Shown here: piece by piece, positions 9,350-17,261 of the stretch
Position numbering within the stretch: the stretch's first letter is position 1
Layout of the letters: each line of letters begins with the position of its first letter
From: Blastochloris sulfoviridis
GTDB lineage: Bacteria; Pseudomonadota; Alphaproteobacteria; Rhizobiales; Xanthobacteraceae
Direction of reading: 5' to 3'
NCBI RefSeq assembly: GCF_008630065.1
Contig: NZ_VWPL01000009.1
Location: 62,001-126,000, forward strand
Length of the DNA: 64,000 nt
Made by a program: the position numbers and the translations under genes
Notes under the pieces: model-generated
Databases searched by the model: none
What the model was told of the DNA's origin: nothing
What the model saw: the letters and a program-made list of their open reading frames with translations, nothing else

Positions 9350-10117
9350 ATGCAAATGGCGCCGAAGATCGAGACCACCCGGCACCCGATCGCCATCGAG
9401 ATCGAAGGGCTCGACAAATGGTTCGGCGGCTTTCACGTGCTGCGCGGCATCGATTTCACCGTGAAGCGCGGCGAGCGCATCGTGATCTGCGGACCGTCCG
9501 GCTCCGGCAAATCGACGCTGATCCGCTGCATCAACCGCCTGGAGACGTTCGAGCGCGGCCGCATCATCGTCGATGGCATCGAGCTCAACGACGACATGCA
9601 GCACATCGACGAGATCCGGCGCGAGGTCGGCATGGTGTTCCAGCAGTTCAACCTGTTTCCGCACCTCACGGTGCTGGAGAACTGTACGCTGGCGCCGGTC
9701 TGGGTGCGCAAGCTGCCCAGGCGCGAGGCCGATTCCATCGCCATGCACTATCTGGAGCGCGTGCGCATCCCCGAGCAGGCGCACAAATTTCCCGGCCAGC
9801 TCTCCGGCGGCCAGCAGCAGCGCGTCGCCATCGCCCGCGCGCTGTGCATGAACCCGCGCATCATGCTGTTCGACGAGCCGACATCGGCGCTCGACCCCGA
9901 GATGGTGAAGGAGGTGCTCGACACCATGGTCCAACTCGCGCGCGACGGCATGACCATGCTGGTGGTCAGCCACGAGATGGGCTTCGCCCGCGAGGTCGCC
10001 GACCGCGTGGTGTTCATGGATTCGGGCCAGATCATCGAGGCGGCGCCGCCCGAGGCATTCTTCGCCACGCCGCAGCACGAGCGCACCCGCGCGTTCCTGG
10101 CGCAGGTGTTGCGGTGA
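9350..10117 (+). CDS. aapP: General L-amino-acid ABC transporter, ATP-binding protein
   Basis: The 255-residue ATPase has all ABC motifs: Walker [11 protein letters not shown]-loop ([10 protein letters not shown]), signature LSGGQQQR, Walker [13 protein letters not shown] and the switch His (VVSHEMG). The start at 9350 is chosen because it follows aapM by two bases, while a longer frame would overlap aapM. It energises AapQM. The operon ends here and the REP-like array begins at once. Confidence 0.93.
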   Translation: MQMAPKIETTRHPIAIEIEGLDKWFGGFHVLRGIDFTVKRGERIVICGPSGSGKSTLIRCINRLETFERGRIIVDGIELNDDMQHIDEIRREVGMVFQQFNLFPHLTVLENCTLAPVWVRKLPRREADSIAMHYLERVRIPEQAHKFPGQLSGGQQQRVAIARALCMNPRIMLFDEPTSALDPEMVKEVLDTMVQLARDGMTMLVVSHEMGFAREVADRVVFMDSGQIIEAAPPEAFFATPQHERTRAFLAQVLR

Positions 10118-10126
10118 GGATCCGTC

Positions 10127-10986
10127 GTCCCGGGCAAGCGGCGTCAGCCGCGCGACCCGGGACCGTTTGCAGGAGAGGGTGTCTTTTCTTGATGACGATC
10201 CCGGGTCTCGCTTCGCTTCGCCCGGGATGACGAGGCCCCGGGGGTTGTCGTCCCGGGCAAGGGCCGAAGGCCCGCGACCCGGGACCGTGTTCCGGAAGGG
10301 GTGTCTTGTTCTGATGACGATCCCGGGTCTCGCTTCGCTTCGCCCGGGATGACGAGGCACGGAAGACACGATCCTTGGTCTCCGCTTCGCTTCGCCCAGC
10401 ATGACGTGTATTTTAAGGCGTGTCGTCCCGGGCAAGGGCCGCAGGCCCGCGACCCGGGACCGTTCTGCAGAACGGACCACACATGCGTTATGCGGTCTAC
10501 ATGCTCGCGACGCGCAAGGACGGGCCGCTTTATGTCGGCGTGACGAATGATCTCGTTCGCCGGGTGTTCGAGCATCGCTCCGGTGCGGTGCGCGGCTTCA
10601 CGTGGCAATTCAATATCCACCGACTGGTGTGGTTCGAACCGCACGATTCAATTGAAGCGGCGATCATCCGCGAGAAGCAGATCAAGCGCTGGCACCGCGC
10701 CTGGAAGGTCGAGATGATCGAGGCAGAAAACCCCGGGTGGGATGACCTTTACGAGAGGATTGCTGGGGCATTTCCGGAGGACGATCCCGGGTCTCGGCTG
10801 ACGCCTCGCCCGGGATGACGAGGCCCATTCTGTCGTCCCGGGCAAGCAGCGAAGCTGCGCGACCCGGGACCGTATGCAGGAAGGGGTGTCTTGTTCTGAT
10901 GACGATCCCGGGTCTCGCTTCGCTCGCCCGGGATGACGAGGCACGAGGCGAGACGATCCCGGGTCTCGCTGACGCTCGCCCGGGAT
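10127..10986. repeat. REP/BIME-like array of inverted hairpin units
   Basis: Two related hairpin types alternate. Type A runs from GTCCCGGG to CCCGGGAC with an inner stem: 10127-10163, 10250-10285, 10425-10460, 10835-10870. Type B, the inverted form, runs from ATCCCGGG to CCCGGGAT: 10198-10228, 10320-10350, 10784-10816, 10905-10934, 10956-10986, and a decayed one at 10371-10402. A-B pairs are separated by a short spacer containing GGGGTGTCTTGTTCTGATGAC. In the third pair the spacer is replaced by a GIY-YIG nuclease gene. The array fills the gap between convergent aapP and pyc. Confidence 0.92.
10483..10818 (+). CDS. GIY-YIG nuclease domain protein embedded in the repeat array
   Basis: The 111-residue product begins MRYAVYMLATRKDGPLYVGV, in which the AVYML and LYVGV strands correspond to the GIY and YIG signature. 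Next come the conserved Arg (NDLVRRVFEHRSG) and the Glu/Lys region (EAAIIREKQIKRWHR). It is a small single-domain nuclease of the kind often annotated as UvrC-like. Type A and type B repeats flank it. The last 13 or so residues (DDPGSRLTPRPG) and the TGA stop are encoded by the type B repeat. It may be the activity that spreads the repeats, as RAYT transposases do for REPs. That role is inference. Confidence 0.85.
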   Translation: MRYAVYMLATRKDGPLYVGVTNDLVRRVFEHRSGAVRGFTWQFNIHRLVWFEPHDSIEAAIIREKQIKRWHRAWKVEMIEAENPGWDDLYERIAGAFPEDDPGSRLTPRPG

Positions 10987-10999
10987 GACAAAATCGCCC

Positions 11000-13900
11000 T
11001 TACCCCTCGAACACCACCAGCAGATCCTTGGCGTCGACCGGGCTGCCGGGGTGCACCAGCACCTCCTTGATGGTGCCTGAGCGCGGGGAGTGCAGCGCGG
11101 TTTCCATCTTCATCGCCTCGATGGTCATCAGCACGTCGCCGGCCTTGATCGTCATGCCGGGCTTCACCGCCAATGCTGCCACCGAGCCGGGCAGGGGGGC
11201 GGCGACATGGGCGTCGTTGCCGTCCTCGGCCTTGCGGCGGGCGGGGAGCTGCGAGGCGACGACGCGGTTGGGCACCTTGACGACGCGCGGCTGGCCGTTG
11301 AGCTCGAAGAACACCTCGACCTGGCCGTCCTCGTCGGTTTCGCCCAGCGCCTGCAGCGAGATCACCAGCGCCTTGCCGCGCTCGATCTCCACCGTGATCT
11401 CGTCGCCGAGCTTCATGCCGTAGAAATAGACCGGGGTCGGCAGCGTCGAGACCGGCCCGTACTTGCGCACGGCGCGCACGAAGTCGGCATAGACCTTGGG
11501 GTACATCAGGAAGGAGGCGAGGTCGAAGTCGCTCGGCGCCTCCTCGGCCAGCTTGGCAACCTCGCCGCGCTGGGCCTCCAAATCCGTGTCGGCGAGCAGC
11601 GCGCCCGGCCGCGCGGTCGAGGCTTCCTTGCCCTTCAGCGCCTTCTTGACCAGCGCCTGCGGCCAGCCGCCGGGCGGCTGGCCGAGGTCGCCGTGCAGCA
11701 TCTCGACAACCGAGGCGGGGAAGGCGATGTCCTTCTTGGGGTCCATCACGTCGGCTGGGGTGATGCCCTGCGACACCATGATCAGCGCCATGTCGCCGAC
11801 CACCTTGGAGGAGGGGGTCACTTTCACGATGTCGCCGAACAAATCGTTGGCGTCGCGATAGGCCTTGGCCACGTCGTGCCAGCGGGTGTCGAGGCCGAGC
11901 GCGCGGGCCTGCTCCTTGAGATTGGTGAACTGGCCGCCCGGCATCTCGTGCAGATAGACCTCCGAGGCGCCGGCCTTGAGGTCGCTCTCGAACGCGGCGT
12001 ACTGGTCGCGCACCGCCTCCCAATAGAAGCTGAGATGGCGGATGACGTCGTGGTCGAGCCCGGTGTCGCGCTCGGTGTGCTCTAAGGCCTGCACGATCGA
12101 GCCGAGGCAGGGCTGCGAGGTCAGCCCGCTCATGGCGTCCATGGCGGCATCCACCGCATCGGCGCCGGCCTCGATCGCCGCCAGCACCGAGGCGCCCGAG
12201 ATCCCCGAGGTGTCGTGGGTGTGGAGGTGGATCGGCAGGCCGACCTCTTCTTTAAGCGCCTTCACCAGCACGCGGGCGGCGGCGGGCTTCAGGAGCCCCG
12301 CCATGTCCTTGATGCCGAGGATGTGGCAGCCGGCCTTCTCCAGCTGCTTGGCGAGGTCGACATAGTAGGTGAGCGAGAACTTGGCGCGGTCGGGATCGAG
12401 AATGTCGCCGGTGTAGCAGATGGCGCCTTCCGCCAGCCGCCCGGTCTCGCCCACCGCGTCGATGGCGACGCGCATGTTCTCGACCCAGTTCAGGCAGTCG
12501 AACACCCGGAACACGTCGATGCCGCCGGCCGCCGCCTGCCGGACGAAGAACTTCACCACATTGTCGGGATAATTGGTGTAGCCGACGCCGTTGGCGCCGC
12601 GCAGCAGCATCTGCAGCAGCAGGTTGGGGACGCGCTCGCGCAGGGTGGCGAGGCGCTCCCACGGGTCCTCGGTGAGGAAGCGCATCGCCACGTCGAAGGT
12701 GGCGCCGCCCCAGCACTCCAGCGAGAAGAGCTGCGGCAGCGCGGTCGAATAGGCTTCGGCCGCGGCGATGATGTCGAAGGAGCGCATGCGCGTCGCGATC
12801 AGCGACTGGTGGGCGTCGCGCATGGTGGTGTCGGTGACCAGCACGCGCTTTTCGGCCTTCATCCATTCGGCGAAGCGCTTCGGGCCGAGCTGGTCGAGCA
12901 GCTGCTTGGTGCCGTCCGGGGCCTCGCGCGCGGTGCCGAAGAAGGGCGGCACGGGCTCGCGGGCGGTCAACGGCGGCTTGGCGCGGCCCTTCACCTCCGG
13001 GTGGCCGTTGATGGTGACGTCGGCGATGTAGCCGAGCAGCTTGGTGGCGCGGTCGCGGGGGCGCGCCACCTGGAACAGTTCGGGGGTCTCGTCGATGAAT
13101 CGCGTGGTGTAGTCGCCATTGCGGAAGCGCGGGTGGTTCAGCAGCGATTCCAGGAAGGCCAGGTTGGTGGCGACGCCGCGGATGCGGTATTCGCGCAGCG
13201 CGCGCTCCATGCGCGAGATGGTCTCGGCGGGCGTCGGCGCCCAGGCGGTGACCTTCTCCAGCATCGGATCGTAATAGGGCGTCACCACCGCGCCGGAGTA
13301 CGCGGTGCCGCCGTCGACGCGGATGCCGAAGCCGAAGGCGCCGCGATAGGCGGTGATGCGCCCGTAGTCCGGAATGAAGTTATTCTCCGGATTCTCGGTG
13401 GTGATGCGGCACTGCATGGCGTGGCCATCGAGCCGGATATCGTGTTGCGCCGGGATGCCGGTCTCGGCAACGTGGCCGAGCCGGCCGCCCTGGGCGATGC
13501 GGATCTGCGCCTTCACGATGTCGAGCCCGGTGACCACCTCGGTCACCGTGTGCTCGACCTGGACGCGCGGATTGACCTCGATGAAGTAGAAGTCGCCGGT
13601 GTCGGAATCCATCAGGAATTCGACCGTGCCGGCGCCGACATAATCGGTGGCGCGGCCGATCTTCAGCGCCGCCGCAGCGAACGCTTCGCGCGCCGCAGCG
13701 TCGAGATACGGCGCCGGAGCGCGCTCTACGACCTTCTGATGGCGGCGCTGGATGGTGCAATCGCGCTCGAACAGGTGGACGAGGTTGCCGTGGCGATCGC
13801 CCAGAAGCTGCACCTCGACGTGGCGGGCGCGGCGCACCAGCTTCTCCAGATAGACCTCGTCCTTGCCGAACGCCGCCTTGGCCTCGCGCCGGGCGGTGGT

Positions 13901-14485
13901 GACGGTGTCGATCAGGCCCTGCGGACCTTCGATCGGCCGCATGCCGCGGCCGCCGCCGCCCCAGGAGGCCTTCAACATCACCGGATAACCGATTGCGGCA
14001 GCAAGCCTTTCGATCTCGGCCGGGTCGTCGGGCAAGGGGTCGGTCGCCGGCATCACCGGCACGCCGACCGAGATGGCGAGGTTGCGCGCCGACACCTTGT
14101 TGCCGAGCGTGCGCATGGTGTCGGGCGACGGCCCGATGAAGATGATGCCGGCCTCGGCGCAAGCCTCAGCAAAGTCAGGGTTTTCCGACAGGAAGCCGTA
14201 GCCGGGGTGGATGGCGTCGACCTGCGCGTCCTTGGCGACCCGGATGACCTCGTCGATCGAGAGATAGGCGGCGATGGGGCCGAGCTTGTCGCTGCCGGGG
14301 CGCGCCTTGCCGACCTCGTAGGCCTCGTCCGCCTTGAAGCGGTGGAGCGAGAGCTTGTCCTCCTCGGCGTAGATCGCCACCGTGCGGATGCCGAGCTCGG
14401 TCGCGGCGCGGAACACGCGGATGGCGATCTCGGAGCGGTTGGCGACGAGGAGGCGGCGGATCGGACGCGGCGAAACGTTGGGCAT
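11000..14485 (-). CDS. pyc: Pyruvate carboxylase
   Basis: The 1161-residue polypeptide carries all domains of a single-chain pyruvate carboxylase in order. The biotin carboxylase comes first (LLVANRSEIAIRVFRAA; ATP-binding SWGGGGRGM; EVNPRVQVEHTVTE). The carboxyltransferase follows (RDAHQSLIATRMR; metal-site HTHDTSG), and the biotin carrier is at the end with EAMKMET, biotinyl lysine about K1126. It converts pyruvate to oxaloacetate to refill the TCA cycle. The long open frames on the opposite strand are codon-bias shadows. The gene ends 14 bases from the REP-like array. Confidence 0.97.
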   Translation of the reverse strand: MPNVSPRPIRRLLVANRSEIAIRVFRAATELGIRTVAIYAEEDKLSLHRFKADEAYEVGKARPGSDKLGPIAAYLSIDEVIRVAKDAQVDAIHPGYGFLSENPDFAEACAEAGIIFIGPSPDTMRTLGNKVSARNLAISVGVPVMPATDPLPDDPAEIERLAAAIGYPVMLKASWGGGGRGMRPIEGPQGLIDTVTTARREAKAAFGKDEVYLEKLVRRARHVEVQLLGDRHGNLVHLFERDCTIQRRHQKVVERAPAPYLDAAAREAFAAAALKIGRATDYVGAGTVEFLMDSDTGDFYFIEVNPRVQVEHTVTEVVTGLDIVKAQIRIAQGGRLGHVAETGIPAQHDIRLDGHAMQCRITTENPENNFIPDYGRITAYRGAFGFGIRVDGGTAYSGAVVTPYYDPMLEKVTAWAPTPAETISRMERALREYRIRGVATNLAFLESLLNHPRFRNGDYTTRFIDETPELFQVARPRDRATKLLGYIADVTINGHPEVKGRAKPPLTAREPVPPFFGTAREAPDGTKQLLDQLGPKRFAEWMKAEKRVLVTDTTMRDAHQSLIATRMRSFDIIAAAEAYSTALPQLFSLECWGGATFDVAMRFLTEDPWERLATLRERVPNLLLQMLLRGANGVGYTNYPDNVVKFFVRQAAAGGIDVFRVFDCLNWVENMRVAIDAVGETGRLAEGAICYTGDILDPDRAKFSLTYYVDLAKQLEKAGCHILGIKDMAGLLKPAAARVLVKALKEEVGLPIHLHTHDTSGISGASVLAAIEAGADAVDAAMDAMSGLTSQPCLGSIVQALEHTERDTGLDHDVIRHLSFYWEAVRDQYAAFESDLKAGASEVYLHEMPGGQFTNLKEQARALGLDTRWHDVAKAYRDANDLFGDIVKVTPSSKVVGDMALIMVSQGITPADVMDPKKDIAFPASVVEMLHGDLGQPPGGWPQALVKKALKGKEASTARPGALLADTDLEAQRGEVAKLAEEAPSDFDLASFLMYPKVYADFVRAVRKYGPVSTLPTPVYFYGMKLGDEITVEIERGKALVISLQALGETDEDGQVEVFFELNGQPRVVKVPNRVVASQLPARRKAEDGNDAHVAAPLPGSVAALAVKPGMTIKAGDVLMTIEAMKMETALHSPRSGTIKEVLVHPGSPVDAKDLLVVFEG

Positions 14486-14547
14486 CTGGCTCGGCTCACG
14501 CAGGAACGACGGGAGGGCGATGACGTAAACGGAGCCTTCTTACACGA

Positions 14548-14573
14548 AACTCCGGCCCTCGGGGGCCGGAGTT
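14548..14573 (-). terminator. Hairpin between sseA and pyc, possible terminator
   Basis: A perfect 10-bp stem (AACTCCGGCC with GGCCGGAGTT) and a 6-base loop lie downstream of sseA and before pyc, read on the minus strand. Only three T residues follow, so it is a weak intrinsic terminator or an attenuator. Confidence 0.45.
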
Positions 14574-14668
14574 CGGAGTTGCCGGGTCAAAATTTACCTT
14601 TGGTAACAACGACTTTCGACGAAGGTCTAGTTCAAGCTTGCCTCCGGCCGGGCCGTGGACGCCGCCGG

Positions 14669-15514
14669 TCACGCCGCCGCCGTCACCGGCAGATCGGGCC
14701 GGGAACCCCACTCGGCCCAGGAGCCGTCATAGATGCGGGATGCCTTGCCGATCGAGTCGAGCGCCAGCGTCAGCACCGCCGCGGTCACGCCCGAGCCGCA
14801 GGAGGTGATGACCGGGCGGTCGAGATCGACGCCGGCCTTGACGAAGGCCGCGCGGATGGCCTCCTCGTCGACCAGCCGGCCCTCGGACACCAGCATGTCG
14901 AACGGCAGGTTCTTGGCGCCCGGCATGTGGCCGGCCCGCATGTCGGGGCGCGGCTCCGGCATCTCGCCGAAGAAGCGGGCGGGACCGCGCGCATCGACGA
15001 CCTGGGCGGAGTCCGTCGTGAGCGCGCTCAGCACGTCCGCGGCTGCGGCCACCGCGCTGTGGTCGAGGCGGGCATGGAAGGTGTGGGGCGACCGGCTCAC
15101 CGGTCCGGTCTCGACCGGCCGGCCCTCGGCCAGCCATTTCGGCAGCCCGCCGTCCAGGATGAATACGTCGCGGGCACCCATGATGCGGAAGTTCCACCAC
15201 ACGCGCGGCGCCGAGAACAGGCCGCAGGCGTCGTAGACGACGATGGTCTGGCCGCTGCCGATGCCGAGCTTGCCGACCTCGGCGCCGAACAGGTCCGGCG
15301 ACGGCACCATGTGCGGGTAGGGTGAGGCCGGATCCTTGATCTTGTCGATATCGAAGCGCACCGCGTGCGGGATATGGCAGGCGAGATACTCCGCCTCCGC
15401 GTTGCGGCCGGTCGTGGGAAGCTGATAGGTGCCTTCGACCACCACCACGTCGGGGGCGCCGAGATGGGCGGCGAGCCATTCGGTCGAGACAAGCCAGCGG
15501 CTGCGGGACGGCAT
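14669..15514 (-). CDS. sseA: 3-mercaptopyruvate sulfurtransferase
   Basis: The start at 15514 is preferred over a longer frame because a GGAG ribosome site precedes it and the protein then opens with RWLVSTEWLAAHLG, the normal rhodanese N-terminus. The 281 residues form two rhodanese domains. The active-site loop is CGSGVTA with catalytic C239, the form typical of mercaptopyruvate sulfurtransferases rather than thiosulfate sulfurtransferases. It moves sulfur from 3-mercaptopyruvate to thiol or cyanide acceptors. Confidence 0.9.
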   Translation of the reverse strand: MPSRSRWLVSTEWLAAHLGAPDVVVVEGTYQLPTTGRNAEAEYLACHIPHAVRFDIDKIKDPASPYPHMVPSPDLFGAEVGKLGIGSGQTIVVYDACGLFSAPRVWWNFRIMGARDVFILDGGLPKWLAEGRPVETGPVSRSPHTFHARLDHSAVAAAADVLSALTTDSAQVVDARGPARFFGEMPEPRPDMRAGHMPGAKNLPFDMLVSEGRLVDEEAIRAAFVKAGVDLDRPVITSCGSGVTAAVLTLALDSIGKASRIYDGSWAEWGSRPDLPVTAAA

Positions 15515-15682
15515 GCGTGTTCTCCGGGAGGGATCGTGACCGGGGGGTGGCTCGGGGTAGCGAAGCAGCAATACGCTGGCAAGACGGGCCACCGCACGGG
15601 GTCTGCGCATGGCCGCCCCGGGGGGTCGTTGCCGGCGCTCCGGAAATCCTTGTCCGATCAACGGATCTCGGGCCTCTGCGAA

Positions 15683-15710
15683 CGAATTTCCGCCCGCGGG
15701 CGGAAATTCG
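15683..15710. promoter_or_regulatory. 28-bp perfect palindrome upstream of the chrR promoter
   Basis: The sequence is a complete inverted repeat with half-site CGAATTTCCGCCCG. It ends 24 bases before the predicted -35 box of the chrR promoter and 86 bases before the chrR start. It could be an operator for a dimeric regulator or a decayed intergenic repeat. The sequence does not decide between them. Confidence 0.5.
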
Positions 15711-15734
15711 GGCTACATCCGTCCTTTGCCGATG

Positions 15735-15760
15735 TGATCCGGAAAAGCGCCTCCACCGTA
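15735..15760 (+). promoter_or_regulatory. Predicted sigma-E (RpoE/ChrR, ECF11-type) promoter for chrR
   Basis: TGATCC at 15735-15740 is followed by 16 bases and CGTA at 15757-15760, which fits the promoter type used by the RpoE-ChrR singlet-oxygen system of Rhodobacter sphaeroides as I recall it. The chrR start codon lies 36 bases further on. The same spacing and boxes occur before the photolyase operon at 23748-23773 on the other strand. Confidence 0.7.
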
Positions 15761-15795
15761 ACAATGTCGTCAACGCAGCCGAGGTGACGTCGAAC

Positions 15796-16476
15796 ATGAC
15801 CCATGCGAGCCAAACCCACACGAACCAGGCAGGGGCGGCCGCAGTCGATGCCTTGTTGGCCGATTATGCTGCCGGGGCGCTGCGGAGCCCGATGTCCGTA
15901 TTGATCGAGGCGCATCTGGAGCTCTCTCCGGACAACCGGCGCTTCGTGCATGATCTGGAGGCGGTGGGCGGCATGCTTCTCGACGAGGCGCCGCCGGTGG
16001 CGCTCGCCGACCGCGATGCCCGCATTGCCGCCATCCTTGCCGACGAGGCGCCGTCCGGCCCCATCCGGGCCCGGCCGCGGACGCCGGCCGATCCGGTGCT
16101 GCCGGTGGCGCTGCGCCGCTTCATCGGCCGCCCGTTCAGCGAAATCGCCTGGAAGTCCAGGCTGCCCGGCCTGAAGGAGTGCCACCTCGACAGCGAGGAC
16201 GGCGAGGCCAGCCTGCTGTGGATCCGGTCGGGGCAGGCGATGCCCTCCCACACCCACACCGGACTTGAGGCGGTGCTGGTGCTGAAGGGCGGCTTTGCCG
16301 ACGCCAACGGACACTATGAGCGCGGCGACGTCGCGGTTGCCGACGAGTCGATCGACCACAAGCCGGTGGCCGACGATGATGGCGAGGACTGCATCTGCTT
16401 TGTCGTCGAAGAGGGTCACGTCAGGCTGACCGGCCTGCTCGGCCGCATCTTCCAGCGCCTCGCTGGCCAAGGGTGA
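15796..16476 (+). CDS. chrR: ChrR-family anti-sigma factor / cupin protein
   Basis: The 226-residue protein has the ChrR layout: an N-terminal helical anti-sigma domain (about 1-85) and a C-terminal cupin (about 100-215) with PSHTHTGLEAVLVLKGGF and a later His (DESIDHKP) as metal ligands. In classic ChrR the first domain binds zinc through H-x3-C-x2-C. Here the motif is H40-LEL-S44-PD-N47, so both cysteines are replaced. No sigma-factor gene is adjacent. The SDR gene begins 10 bases downstream. It probably senses singlet oxygen or peroxides and controls the neighbouring operon, but zinc-free function would be a variation. Confidence 0.8.
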   Translation: MTHASQTHTNQAGAAAVDALLADYAAGALRSPMSVLIEAHLELSPDNRRFVHDLEAVGGMLLDEAPPVALADRDARIAAILADEAPSGPIRARPRTPADPVLPVALRRFIGRPFSEIAWKSRLPGLKECHLDSEDGEASLLWIRSGQAMPSHTHTGLEAVLVLKGGFADANGHYERGDVAVADESIDHKPVADDDGEDCICFVVEEGHVRLTGLLGRIFQRLAGQG

Positions 16477-16486
16477 GAACCTCGAG

Positions 16487-17260
16487 ATGAGCGCACAGCG
16501 CGTCTGGATCACCGGTGCCAGTTCGGGCATCGGTCGGGCGCTGGCTCTTGAGCTGGCCCGCCGCGGAGCCACAGTGGTGGCGACTGCCCGGCGGGCCGAA
16601 GCGCTGGCCGAGCTTTCGGGTTCAGCGGCCAGTCTCAAGGGATCGATCGGCGCCGAGCCGGCCGACGTCACCGACGCCGGTGCGCTGGAAGCACTTGTGG
16701 CGCGCGTCGAGACCGAGGACGGTCCGATCGACACCGCCGTCCTCAATGCCGGGCTCTATCTGCCGGTGCGGGCCGAGGACTTCGACCGTGCCAAGTTCGA
16801 AACCTCCTTCGCGGTCAATCTCGGCGGTACGGTGAATGCGCTGGCGCCGATCCTGCCGCGCATGCTGGCGCGCAAGCGCGGGCGCATCGCCTTCGTGGCG
16901 TCGGTCGCCGGCTATGGCGGCCTGCCCACCTCGGCCGCCTATGGCGCCACCAAGGCGGCGCTGATCAACATGGCCGAAAGCCTGAAGTTCGACTGCGACC
17001 GCCAGGGCGTGACGGTGCAGGTGATCTGCCCCGGCTTCGTCGACACCCCGGCGACCGAGGTCAATCCGTTCCCGATGCCATTCCTGCTGCCGGTCGAGGA
17101 CGCGGCCCGGCGGATCGCCGACGGGCTGGAGACCGACCGGTTCGAGATCGCGTTTCCGCGGCGTCTCGCCTGGATCCTGAAAGCCGTCAATCTCCTGCCG
17201 TATTGGCTCTATTTTCCGCTGGTGGCGCGAGCCACCGGCTGGAACAAGCCGCACGGATAG
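16487..17260 (+). CDS. Short-chain dehydrogenase/reductase
   Basis: The 257-residue Rossmann-fold enzyme has the cofactor motif TGASSGIG near the N-terminus (NAD(P) binding), LNAG in place of NNAG, and the catalytic Ser, Tyr and Lys in ASVAG...YGATK. The C-terminus has a hydrophobic segment (ILKAVNLLPYWLYFPLVARA) suggesting membrane association. SDR genes occur in the RpoE regulon cluster of R. sphaeroides as I recall. The substrate is unknown. It forms an operon with chrR and ends one base before the convergent symporter gene. Confidence 0.85.
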   Translation: MSAQRVWITGASSGIGRALALELARRGATVVATARRAEALAELSGSAASLKGSIGAEPADVTDAGALEALVARVETEDGPIDTAVLNAGLYLPVRAEDFDRAKFETSFAVNLGGTVNALAPILPRMLARKRGRIAFVASVAGYGGLPTSAAYGATKAALINMAESLKFDCDRQGVTVQVICPGFVDTPATEVNPFPMPFLLPVEDAARRIADGLETDRFEIAFPRRLAWILKAVNLLPYWLYFPLVARATGWNKPHG

Positions 17261-17261
17261 C

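Noticed and set aside
10127-10986. Possible CRISPR array.
   Set aside because: The repeats are self-complementary hairpins in alternating orientation with constant short spacers, and no cas genes are present.
12215-15325. A 1036-residue open frame on the plus strand opposite pyc and sseA.
   Set aside because: It has no family features and arises because high-GC codon use leaves the opposite strand without stops. The minus-strand frame is clearly pyruvate carboxylase.
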